DNA from: Kribbella sp. CA-293567
Lineage (GTDB): Bacteria > Actinomycetota > Actinomycetes > Propionibacteriales > Kribbellaceae
NCBI RefSeq assembly: GCF_027627575.1
Contig: NZ_CP114065.1
Span: 5,580,001 to 5,644,000, forward strand
Direction: 5' to 3'
Length of the DNA stretch: 64,000 nucleotides
This document shows, in pieces, positions 33,953 to 41,608 of the stretch. Made by a program: the position numbers and the translations under genes. The notes beneath the pieces are model-generated. The model did not search any database, was not told the origin of the DNA, and saw only the letters and a program-made list of their open reading frames with translations. Position 1 is the stretch's first letter, and every line of letters starts with the position of its first letter.

Positions 33953-34813
33953 TCATGGCTGGGCAACTTGTCGCCCGGAGTGGACGGTGTGGATGACGAT
34001 CTTGCCGTCGGTCACCACGAACGACTCTGCACCGTACGGCCCGTGGTGCGCGCTCCATCGGAGAAAGCCGAACTCGTTCTCGATCTCGAGATGCGTGCCA
34101 GTCCATTCATCATTTCCGTGATACCGGTGGAGGACATCGGCCAGCCGGCGTACGCCGTCATGTCCTCGATGCATTCCCCGGTCCGAAAGCAGAACGACAT
34201 CAGGGTGGTAGTTCTCCTCCAGGTCTGCTGTCAGTCGACCCGCGGCGCGGTGGTGCAGATGAGAACGCAGTACCTCGCCCGTACTGCGCTCGGTCGCACC
34301 GTCGGTCCGCGGTATCAACCCGGTCAAGGCGGATCGGTCGGACATCTTGGCCCGCTGCACGACGTTCAGACTGCCGTCGGTCTCCAACACCACCGCGCCG
34401 GCACCGGACAGACTGCCGAGCCCCGCTCCCCGAACCGCCTGGCGAACCTGGCCGGGGGTAATCCTTTCGCGGGCCATCACGTCCTCGAGCAGTTCACCGT
34501 CCAGCAACACCACGCTTCCCGCCGCGTTGACGACGCCCCGGCTAGTGGGCAGGTGAGTCACAGTCCAACTGAGCGCGAACTGGAGTAACGCGAGCAGCAT
34601 CAGCGCCGAGGCGCCCTCGACGAAAGACACGTCCTCGCTGAGCAGGATCGTCGCGAGGGTCGATCCGAGGGCAACAGTCACGACGAAGTCGAACGCGTTC
34701 AGCTTGCTCAGAGTCCGCTTGCCCGCCAAGCGAAGAACGACCACCAGCGTCACGTACGCCGTCGCGCCGACCAGCGCTATCCGCACAGGCCCAAACCACG
34801 AGTCGAACCACAT
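33953..34813 (-). CDS. DUF421 (YetF-like) membrane protein fused to an NTF2/SnoaL-like domain
   Basis: 286-aa protein. Residues about 10-75 form three membrane helices and 75-160 the cytoplasmic YetF-type domain of DUF421 (KRTLSKLNAFDFVVTVALGS, VVLLDGELLEDVMARERITP). After about residue 180 there is a second domain reading ADLEENYHPDVVLLSDRG, GHDGVRRLADVLHRYHG and SFVVTDGKIVIHTVHSG, the order of strands and helices of SnoaL/NTF2-like ligand-binding folds. Ordinary DUF421 proteins are about 150-230 aa and lack this. ATG 34813. Function of DUF421 is poorly known. Confidence 0.78.
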   Translation of the reverse strand: MWFDSWFGPVRIALVGATAYVTLVVVLRLAGKRTLSKLNAFDFVVTVALGSTLATILLSEDVSFVEGASALMLLALLQFALSWTVTHLPTSRGVVNAAGSVVLLDGELLEDVMARERITPGQVRQAVRGAGLGSLSGAGAVVLETDGSLNVVQRAKMSDRSALTGLIPRTDGATERSTGEVLRSHLHHRAAGRLTADLEENYHPDVVLLSDRGMHRGHDGVRRLADVLHRYHGNDEWTGTHLEIENEFGFLRWSAHHGPYGAESFVVTDGKIVIHTVHSGRQVAQP

Positions 34814-34821
34814 GACAGAAC

Positions 34822-34959
34822 TCAGCCGAGGACGGCGGACAGTTCCTTGCACGCCTGCGTGCGGGGCCGGCACGCTTCGACGTACGCGACGAGCCAGAGC
34901 CGATCGATCCCGCCCGGATCCATCCGGTACGTCCGAACCATGCCCTGAACGGAACTCAT
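34822..34959 (-). pseudogene. Copper-binding four-helix protein remnant (internal deletion)
   Basis: 45 codons: the N-terminus MSSVQGMVRTYRMDPGGIDR aligns with MSAVHEMVRTYPKDLGGIDQ of the protein at 25713, runs to VEAC, then jumps to TQACKELSAVLG, which is that protein's C-terminus. About 90 codons are missing in frame, together with nearly all metal-binding cysteines. The leader is also conserved: GTTAAC and GGGTACCC blocks and CGGTGGAAGGGA before the start (34960-35036). A broken duplicate, or a tiny protein if still translated. Confidence 0.8.
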
Positions 34960-35046
34960 CAGCGATCTCCCTTCCACCGGCTGCACATCGACACGTTCGA
35001 CTCCGTGGACGGGTACCCCGGCGCGCCGGCTGTTAACGGCGGTCGA

Positions 35047-35063
35047 CATTGAGATCGCGTGAC
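35047..35063 (+). promoter_or_regulatory. Island box F
   Basis: CATTGAGATCGCGTGAC, 16 of 17 to the consensus, oriented toward and 82 bp before the second DUF4383-like gene (start 35146). Confidence 0.6.
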
Positions 35064-35145
35064 GAGTTCGCCGGTCAGGTGTGCACGTTGATGGTGCCGG
35101 ATACAGGAAAGCGATGCCGGCCGTCCGCAACGGAGGAATTCCGCC

Positions 35146-35622
35146 ATGCCCGACAACAGCCGAGACAACGATTCCGTCACCCTGGTACAGCACTTGGCCC
35201 GGTGGATCAGCGGTGCGCTGATAGCCCTGGGCCTCTTCGGATTCGTGCCAGGCTTGACGACTCACGTGTCAGGTTTGTCCTGGGCGGGCCGAGGGTCTAC
35301 CGCCTCCCTGTTTGATCTGATCCAGGTGTCGGTGCTGCACAACGTTGTTCATCTGGCGGTCGGAGCCGGCGCTCTTGCTACCGCCCGCCGCCCACCCGCA
35401 GCACGCAGACTCCTGGCTGCCGGCGGCCTGCTGTATTCGGGGCTGGCCGTCTACGGCTGGGCGCTGAACCGCGGATGGGCGAGCTGGAACTTCCTGCCGT
35501 TCAACGAAGCCGGCAGTTGGCTGCATCTCCTGCTGGCGCTGGTGCTCGTGATGTCCGCGGCCGGCGCTCCCGGCCTGAGCTACACCGAACTGAGAGATCA
35601 TCGCCGGGGAACGGGCAGCTGA
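35146..35622 (+). CDS. DUF4383-like four-helix membrane protein (copy 2)
   Basis: 158-aa membrane protein with four helices, paralogous to the protein at 28343: same helix order, VSVLHNVVHLAVGAGAL, GLLYSGLAVYGWALNRGW and the closing GSWLHLLLALVLVMSA. ATG 35146 with GGAGGAA upstream. Function unknown. Box F upstream. Confidence 0.82.
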   Translation: MPDNSRDNDSVTLVQHLARWISGALIALGLFGFVPGLTTHVSGLSWAGRGSTASLFDLIQVSVLHNVVHLAVGAGALATARRPPAARRLLAAGGLLYSGLAVYGWALNRGWASWNFLPFNEAGSWLHLLLALVLVMSAAGAPGLSYTELRDHRRGTGS

Positions 35623-35689
35623 ATCAAGCCGCGAGACGATCGACCGACTGTCCTGATTCAGCGTCCTGGGCGAGGGACACGGCGGACCA

Positions 35690-36055
35690 TCAGCGATCAC
35701 GCCGCCCTACGGCCGGACGCAGCGCAGACCGGCGATGGTGTCCGCCATGACTCTCGATCTCGAAGACTTTGTCGAGGCTCGTACGCCGCAACAGCTCGGT
35801 GACCTGGTGATTCGCGTGCCGGACCACCACTCCGCCACCGCGACGCCGACAGGCGCGGTGAGTGTCCAGCAACCCCGCCAACAGCTGAGGAGAGATCTGG
35901 TCAACCTCCGACAGGTCGACGACAACCAGGTAGGTGCCGTCCATCACCAGATCGCGCAACTGCCACCGCAGCCCGGCCATACCTCGGGCCAGCAGCGCAT
36001 CGGTCACGGTCACGATCGCCTTCGACGGGAGCGGGCTGTGCAGGACGTTCGACAT
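35690..36055 (-). CDS. STAS-domain protein, anti-anti-sigma-like (copy 2)
   Basis: 121 aa. The STAS fold (about residues 10-103) is clearly paralogous to the protein at 32975: MAGLRWQLRDLVMDGTYLVV against LTGLRWRLRGLVMEGASLVV, and RRRGGGVVVRHAN against RQRGGGVVVRHAS. S55 is retained, followed by Pro rather than Ser. It has an extra basic tail of about 18 residues (RRSALRPAVGRRDR). ATG 36055 with GGAGGTACCTC upstream. Box G lies 48 bp in front, as a similar box does in front of copy 1. Confidence 0.85.
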   Translation of the reverse strand: MSNVLHSPLPSKAIVTVTDALLARGMAGLRWQLRDLVMDGTYLVVVDLSEVDQISPQLLAGLLDTHRACRRRGGGVVVRHANHQVTELLRRTSLDKVFEIESHGGHHRRSALRPAVGRRDR

Positions 36056-36103
36056 GAGGTACCTCCGAGCTGATCGACCTGTTCTCCAAGCCTCTCCAAC
36101 CGA

Positions 36104-36120
36104 CATTGAGACCGGTCGAG
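36104..36120 (+). promoter_or_regulatory. Island box G, upstream of STAS copy 2
   Basis: CATTGAGACCGGTCGAG; 14 of 15 core bases match box E1 (TTGAGATCGGTCGAG) that precedes STAS copy 1. Both are inverted relative to their STAS gene and about 50 bp from its start. Confidence 0.55.
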
Positions 36121-36240
36121 CCCCTCCGTGAAGATCGGATGACGCAACGCCCCTGGACGCTCGGCCGCACCTGCGTTGCGGTTTGAACGCCCTGCGGTAG
36201 CGAGCGGGAGAGCATGCCGCAGGGGCGTCTACGAAGCGGT

Positions 36241-36654
36241 TTACGGTTCGGTACGGATTCGCTTCGAGGAGTGCAGGTCGAGGTGTTCCTGCAGTTTGTC
36301 GGCGAAGTTGACGGCGACGTCGAGCTGTTCGCGCAGTGCGTCGATGCGCTGGCCTGCGGCCTCGCGGTACATCGTCAGCCGGTCCAGGAGGGCGTCCCGG
36401 TCGGCCGGCGTGGCGTCGGCAGACAGGCCGTCGAGCAGGTCGAGGACATCGGCCATTTCCTCAAGGGTGAACCCGAGCGGCTTCATCCGCCGGATCAGCA
36501 GCAGGCGCTGCACATCGGCTTCGGTGTAGAGCCGGAACCCGCCTTTGCTGCGCGCTGACGGCGGGACGAGTCCGACTTCTTCGTAGTGGCGGATCGTGCG
36601 CAGGCTGAGCTTGACCCTCTCGGCGACCTCGCCGATCTGCATGTGCTCACCCAT
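36241..36654 (-). CDS. MerR family transcriptional regulator
   Basis: 137-aa MerR protein: winged helix at the N-terminus (MQIGEVAERVKLSLRTIRHY, then RLYTEADVQRL), followed by the dimerisation coiled coil (about residues 80-130). No metal-type cysteine cluster at the C-terminus, so an organic or redox signal is more likely. ATG 36654. Divergent from the SulP gene; the palindrome at 36742 is its probable operator. Confidence 0.92.
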   Translation of the reverse strand: MGEHMQIGEVAERVKLSLRTIRHYEEVGLVPPSARSKGGFRLYTEADVQRLLLIRRMKPLGFTLEEMADVLDLLDGLSADATPADRDALLDRLTMYREAAGQRIDALREQLDVAVNFADKLQEHLDLHSSKRIRTEP

Positions 36655-36741
36655 CACTGTCGCTCCCTGCCTCCACCCAACGACCGGCCAGATGCCACGG
36701 TAGGTGTCGTCGGTCCGGGACCGATAATGGAACCTGACCCC

Positions 36742-36769
36742 AACTCTACCCTTACGTTCGGGTAGAGTT
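36742..36769. promoter_or_regulatory. Perfect 28-bp palindrome, MerR operator candidate
   Basis: AACTCTACCC (36742-36751), 8-bp centre TTACGTTC, then exact complement GGGTAGAGTT (36760-36769). It stands in the 254-bp spacer between the divergent merR-like gene and the SulP gene. Length and symmetry fit MerR-type operators that sit between -35 and -10. Confidence 0.7.
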
Positions 36770-36908
36770 CGTGTCTTGAGGCGTTCCTAGTGCTCCTCAC
36801 CGCCTCCTCCCATTCCTGTGACGCGACTTCCTCGTGCTGCCGCCGGCGCAATGACGCGCCGTGCTTGCCCGCCGCGAGGTGCGCCCGTACCGCTTGTCTG
36901 AAGACCGT

Positions 36909-38535
36909 ATGACCTCGCTGGCGCCTGAGTCAGCCACGCCTGAACCTGCCCACTCGCCTGTGCTGGACGAGGCCGACATCACGCCGGTCCGTGCTGCGCT
37001 GCGATCCCCGCGGCGGCTGCGGACCGAAGTCCTAGCCGGCTTGGTGGTTGCGCTCGCACTGATCCCGGAGGCAATCAGCTTCTCGATCATCGCCGGCGTC
37101 GACCCCCGCGTCGGCCTGTTCGCCTCATTCATCATGGCCGTCTCGATCTCGTTCCTCGGCGGCCGCCCCGCGATGATCTCCGCAGCCACCGGTGCGATCG
37201 CACTCGTGATCGCACCGGTGATGCGCGACCACGGCTTCGACTACTTCATCGCCACCGTCATCCTCGCCGGAATCCTGCAGATCGTCCTCGGCGTTCTGGG
37301 GGTCGCACGGCTGATGCGGTTCATCCCGCACTCGGTCATGGTCGGCTTCGTCAAACGCGCTGGCCATTCTGATTTTCCTGGCCCAGCTGCCACACCTGAT
37401 CGACGTGCCCTGCCTGGTCTACCCGCTGGTCGCGGGTGGCGTCGCGGTGATGGTCTTCCTGCCCAGGCTCTCCAAGGCGGTCCCGGCACCACTGATCGCG
37501 ATTCTCGGCGTCACCCTGGCCGTCGTGCTGACCCGTGTCACCGTGCCGACCGTGGGCGACGAGGGCCAATTGCCTGACAGTCTGCCGTCGCTGTTCTGGC
37601 CCGATGTCCCGCTGAGCTTCGAGACGCTGCGGATCATCACGCCGTACGCCGTCGCGATGGCGCTCGTCGGTCTGCTGGAGTCGTTGATGACCGCCAAGCT
37701 CGTTGACGACGTCACCGACACCCGCTCGGGCAAGACCCGCGAGGCCTGGGGACAGGGCGTCTCGAACGTGATCACCGGGTTCTTCGGCGGGATGGGCGGC
37801 TGCGCCATGATCGGCCAGACGATGATCAACGTGAAGGCCTCCGGCGCCCGGACCCGGATCTCGACCTTCCTGGCCGGAGTGTTCCTGCTGATCCTCGTGG
37901 TCGGCCTCGGCGACCTGGTCGGCGACATCCCCATGGCTGCACTCGTCGCGGTGATGATCATGGTCTCGGTCGGCACCCTGGACTGGCACAGCATCCACCC
38001 CAAGACGCTGCGCCGGATGCCGCGCAGCGAAACCCTCGTCATGCTGTCCACCGTCGCGGTCGTCGTCATCACTCACAACCTCGCCATCGGTGTCATCGTC
38101 GGCGTGATCGTGGCCATGGTGGCCTTCGCCCGCCGCGTCGCACACTTCACCACCGTCAAGGACGTCGCCCACCCCGACGCAGACACCAAGGTCTACGCGG
38201 TCACCGGTGAGCTGTTCTTCGCCTCCAGCAACGATCTGGTCTATCAGTTCGACTACCGCGGTGATCCGGCCAACGTGGTCATCGACATGACCGACTCGCA
38301 CATCTGGGACGCCTCCACCGTCGCCACCCTCGACGCGATCACCACCAAGTACGCCCGCTACGGCAAAACCGTCGAGATCGTCGGCCTCAACCGTGACTGT
38401 TGCCAAGGACAACGGCTGCGTCCCGGACTTTCTCGGCGACCTGCTGGCGCTCAGTCGGCTCACCGGCCGGCCCGGCGGCCTGCTGGACGGTCGGCGGATC
38501 GTCACCTTCAGTTGCTGATGCGACAGCGGTGCTGA
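36909..38535 (+). pseudogene. SulP-family anion transporter, frameshifted
   Basis: The first frame (36909 to about 37350) encodes the N-terminal SulP membrane part (LAGLVVALALIPEAISFSII, MRFIPHSVMVGFV). At 37353-37355 the run AAA replaces an expected AA: removing one A gives VNALAILIFLAQLPHLIDV and continues in the +1 frame through the remaining helices to the C-terminal STAS domain (VIDMTDSHIWDASTVATLD). After EIVGLN (about 38390) the frame leaves family sequence and runs antisense through the small secreted gene to a stop at 38535. Thus a single-base insertion and a lost last segment; the insertion could be a sequencing error. Confidence 0.85.
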
Positions 38536-38614
38536 TCGCTGCGCCGGCCAGCAAACCACCGGCAGTCACGGTAGCCAGGAATGCCCGGCTGTACGTCGTA
38601 CGGAATCGGACCAT
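38387..38614 (-). CDS. Small secreted protein, possibly truncated
   Basis: 75 aa from ATG 38614 (GAGGTGTG upstream). A signal peptide (about residues 1-32, FLATVTAGGLLAGAAISTAV, cleavage near ASA) is followed by a short polar helix-like part (ERQQVAEKVRDAAVVLGNSH). Its end meets the SulP end head-on. No family recognised; it may have lost its C-terminus at this junction. The spacer 38615-38890 shows no gene besides the operator listed. Confidence 0.55.
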   Translation of the reverse strand: MVRFRTTYSRAFLATVTAGGLLAGAAISTAVASATEGDDPPTVQQAAGPAGEPTERQQVAEKVRDAAVVLGNSHG

Positions 38615-38857
38615 GGTTGTCACACCTCGGGGTGGAGGACGGGGCGGAGTCGCTCTGAAACAGCAAGGTAGCGGGCTGCCAACCAGGGTCAAGAGGACCT
38701 CGTAGGCCATCACATGTTCAGTGAATGGACTCGACCAGTGGCTACCGTGATCGAGCGGTAAACACGGCGAACAGTGCAGCCGGAACGGACTGTTCTGGGT
38801 ATTGAGCTTGTCCAGCGATCAAGGGATTCGATCACCGAAAGTAACAGACCAGATGAT

Positions 38858-38883
38858 CGGTTATACCGACCAACTGATACAGT
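38858..38883 (+). promoter_or_regulatory. Two small palindromes before the MFS-TetR operon
   Basis: CGGTTATACCG (38858-38868) and ACTGATACAGT (38873-38883) are 4-3-4 palindromes whose centres are 15 bp apart, ending 7 bp before the ATG at 38891. No ribosome binding site is visible, so the mRNA may be nearly leaderless. Candidate operator for the TetR protein encoded as second gene. Confidence 0.45.
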
Positions 38884-38890
38884 CACTGTC

Positions 38891-40423
38891 ATGAACGCAT
38901 CTTCTCGAGCGCGCGCCGGACGCCGTGAGTGGCTGGCCCTCGTTGTCCTCACGCTCGCCGTCCTGCTGCTCGCGGTGGACGGCACGGTGCTCGCCCTCGC
39001 CGTCCCCGCGATCACAGCCGATCTGAAACCGACAGCGGTGCAGGTGCTGTGGGCCGGCGACATCTACTCGCTGGTCCTGGCCGGCCTACTGGTGACGATG
39101 GGCAACGTCGCAGACCGAGTCGGCCGCAAGAGGCTGCTGCTGATCGGTTCTGTCGGGTTCGGCATCGCGTCCGTACTCGCCGCGTTCGCACCGAATCCCG
39201 AGATGCTGATCCTCGCGCGAGTTCTGCTGGGCCTGTTCGGCGCAACGATCATGCCGTCGACGCTGTCGATCTTGCGGAACCTGTTCGAGGACCCTCAGCA
39301 GCGGGCGAAGGCAATCGCCGTGTGGTCGGCAGGAGCAACCGGTGGCGCGGCGGTAGGCCCCCTGGTAGGTGGAGCGCTGCTGGAGAACTTCTGGTGGGGG
39401 TCGGTGTTCCTCATCAACGTGCCGGTGATGGTGCTGGTCGTGGTCGGCGGCCTGGTGCTGCTGCCGGAGTCGAAGAACCCCGCAGGCAAGTCCATCGACG
39501 TGACCTCGGCGGTGCTGTCGGTGCTGACCATCGTCCCGGTGGTGTACGCGATCAAGCACCTTGCCGGTCACGGCTTCGACCTGTCCGTCGCAGCTTCCGC
39601 GGTGGTCGGCATCGGCGCCGGCGTCTTGTTTACAAGCCGGCAGCGCCGGCTCGACAATCCACTGGTGGACGTCTCGTTGTTCCGTGTCCCCGCGTTCGCC
39701 GGAGCGGTCGCGGCCCAGACCATCGCGGTCTTCGGCTTCATCGGGCTGTTGTTCTTCTTCTCGCAGTACCTGCAACTCGTGCGCGGGCTCGGACCCCTGC
39801 ACGCGGGACTGGTCGAACTGCCCGCCACCCTCGCGTCAATCGCCGTGATTGCGATCGCCGGCACCGCCCTGACCGTGCTGGGCCGTGGCCGCGCTATCGC
39901 AATCTCGATGATCGTGTCCGCGGCCGGTCTTGCGCTGCTGGCCGTAGCCGAGGCCGCGCCCGGCTACTGGCTGCTGTGCGCTGCGCTGGCGATCTGTGGT
40001 CTTGGCGCCGGGGTGAGCATGACGCTGTCCACCGACGCCGTCGTCGGCGCCGTACCGAAAGAACGAGCCGGCGCCGCCTCTTCGGTGTCCGAAACCGCCT
40101 ACGAACTCGGAGTCGCCCTCGGCATCGCAGTGCTCGGATCACTGCACATCGCCCTCTACCGAGCCAACCTCGACCTGCCCGCCGGGCTACCCGAACAGGC
40201 TCGCGCCGCATTCGACGAGTCACTCGCCACGGGCATCGGCTACGCGGCCCAGGCCGGCGAGGAGCTGGCTGCGGTCACCCGCGCAGGTCAGCACGCCTTC
40301 GTCGAAGGTATGCAGGCAACCTCACTGATCGCCGCCGTGCTCCTGCTGACCGCCGCCGCCGTCGCCTGGCGTGTAATCCCGTCGACCAAAGAACAGGAAG
40401 CCGTGCATGACCGACATTCCTGA
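38891..40423 (+). CDS. MFS drug/proton antiporter (DHA2, 14 helices)
   Basis: 510-aa exporter of the QacA/EmrB-type DHA2 group: motif A region GNVADRVGRKRLLLIG between helices 2 and 3, motif C AGATGGAAVGPLVGG in helix 5, and 14 predicted helices. The motif D1 region LLLAVDGTVLALAVPAI at helix 1 has the usual acidic residue. It would export lipophilic cations or biocides. The ATG at 38891 is chosen at the start of the polar N-terminus; upstream codons are promoter. It overlaps the TetR gene by 17 bp. Confidence 0.92.
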   Translation: MNASSRARAGRREWLALVVLTLAVLLLAVDGTVLALAVPAITADLKPTAVQVLWAGDIYSLVLAGLLVTMGNVADRVGRKRLLLIGSVGFGIASVLAAFAPNPEMLILARVLLGLFGATIMPSTLSILRNLFEDPQQRAKAIAVWSAGATGGAAVGPLVGGALLENFWWGSVFLINVPVMVLVVVGGLVLLPESKNPAGKSIDVTSAVLSVLTIVPVVYAIKHLAGHGFDLSVAASAVVGIGAGVLFTSRQRRLDNPLVDVSLFRVPAFAGAVAAQTIAVFGFIGLLFFFSQYLQLVRGLGPLHAGLVELPATLASIAVIAIAGTALTVLGRGRAIAISMIVSAAGLALLAVAEAAPGYWLLCAALAICGLGAGVSMTLSTDAVVGAVPKERAGAASSVSETAYELGVALGIAVLGSLHIALYRANLDLPAGLPEQARAAFDESLATGIGYAAQAGEELAAVTRAGQHAFVEGMQATSLIAAVLLLTAAAVAWRVIPSTKEQEAVHDRHS

Positions 40424-40976
40424 ACGTCCCGCAACCCGCGACCGCGAGCGCACCCGGCAAGCCATCATCACCGCCGCCGGACAACTCCTGCAGACACGCG
40501 GAATGAGGTTCAGCCTCGCCGATGTCGCCACCGCCGCCCAAGTCTCCAAAAGCGGCCTGCTGCACCACTTCCCCAACCGAGACGCCTTGCTCGTAGCAGT
40601 GGTCGACCACGCCATCACCACCTTCCGAAGCGAGGTCATGCAACACACCGACATCGCCGAGAACCGCTCCGGCAAACTCCTGCGCGGCTACGTCCGCGCC
40701 CTGTGCGGCGGTAGCCAAGACGCGATCCAGACCTTCGCCCTCTTCGCCTACTCGGCCGGCATCGAGGAGATCGCCGACGTCGCCGAACTGGTGCGCGCCG
40801 ACGCCGAATGGTGGCGCGAAGCCCTCCGCAAAGACGGACTGCCGCCAGCCCGCTCCCACGCAATCCGGTTCGCCGCCGAAGGAGTCGCCGGCGCGCTCGC
40901 TACGGGCACCATCTACATCACCGACGACGAACTCGCCATGACCCGCACCGAACTACTCGGCCTCGCCGAATCCTGA
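40407..40976 (+). CDS. TetR family transcriptional regulator
   Basis: 189-aa TetR repressor with helix-turn-helix FSLADVATAAQVSKSGLLHH at about residues 35-54. The ligand domain is of the type found with efflux pumps. It starts inside the MFS gene (17-bp overlap), so both are one operon and it presumably controls the exporter and itself through the palindromes before 38891. Confidence 0.93.
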   Translation: MTDIPERPATRDRERTRQAIITAAGQLLQTRGMRFSLADVATAAQVSKSGLLHHFPNRDALLVAVVDHAITTFRSEVMQHTDIAENRSGKLLRGYVRALCGGSQDAIQTFALFAYSAGIEEIADVAELVRADAEWWREALRKDGLPPARSHAIRFAAEGVAGALATGTIYITDDELAMTRTELLGLAES

Positions 40977-41297
40977 CCCGCCAGACACAGCGATCCACAC
41001 AAGCCCCACTCCAGCCGCCGCGGCAACCTCGAACCAGGGGCTGAAGGCAACAACGCCCGGGAGCCACGGGACTGCTCGAGTCATTGCCGGACCGTCCGCT
41101 CAACTACCGCCCGACCGACATCGACAAGACCTGGGTGCGCGAAAGTCATCGCCATCCTGTCGGACACGAGCATCCCGGGCCGCCTCAGGCTCATGACCTG
41201 TTCGCACGTGCGGAGGCTGTTGTTCGGGACTACGCATTCACTCCACCCAACATCATTCGCGCCTTCTACAGCCGCAGCGGTAGCCGAGAAGACCTGA

Positions 41298-41463
41298 ACG
41301 GCCCCGACAGAAACCGCGGACGTCCAAATTACCGGTGTCCGCGTCGTCACGAGGTGCGACCGGCCCCGGTTCGCCGACGCCGGCAGGATCGAGGCCTACG
41401 CCGGATCCGCACCGATCGCCCGCGCGTCCGGCCGGTTGATCTCAATTTACCGCCGGCCCGTCC
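41298..41463 (+). mobile_element. IS110-family transposase remnant
   Basis: One + frame from just after a stop at 41295 reads VVTRCDRPRFADAGRIEAYA then GSAPIARASGR. This is the C-terminal transposase_20 (helix-hairpin-helix) block of IS110 elements, which usually reads DRxRFADAxxLxAYAGxAPxTRASG. N-terminal DEDD catalytic domain and C-terminal serine region are missing. In the remaining gene-free stretch 40977-41608 I see no convincing gene; ORFs around 41081-41350 lack ribosome binding sites and known motifs. Confidence 0.65.
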
Positions 41464-41608
41464 CCTTGATCCGGATCTGCTGCAGCGCAGTAGCAGCGGA
41501 CAGAGCAGGAGGAGCCACTCCGAGTGTCTGGCTGGAAGCCGGTCGGGAGGAGCAATGGCGATGACCAGCGGTCGGCGTACAGCACGGCCGCTGGTCATAG
41601 CCTTCAGG

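Noticed and set aside
38400..38520. Second + frame in the SulP end (reads VTVAKDNGCVPDFLGDLLAL)
   Set aside because: Looks coding-like, but the antisense frame has a signal peptide, start codon and ribosome binding site, so I kept that one.
41081..41350. 89-codon minus ORF in the decay zone
   Set aside because: No ribosome binding site and no recognisable motif; the IS110 remnant lies on the other strand at its edge.
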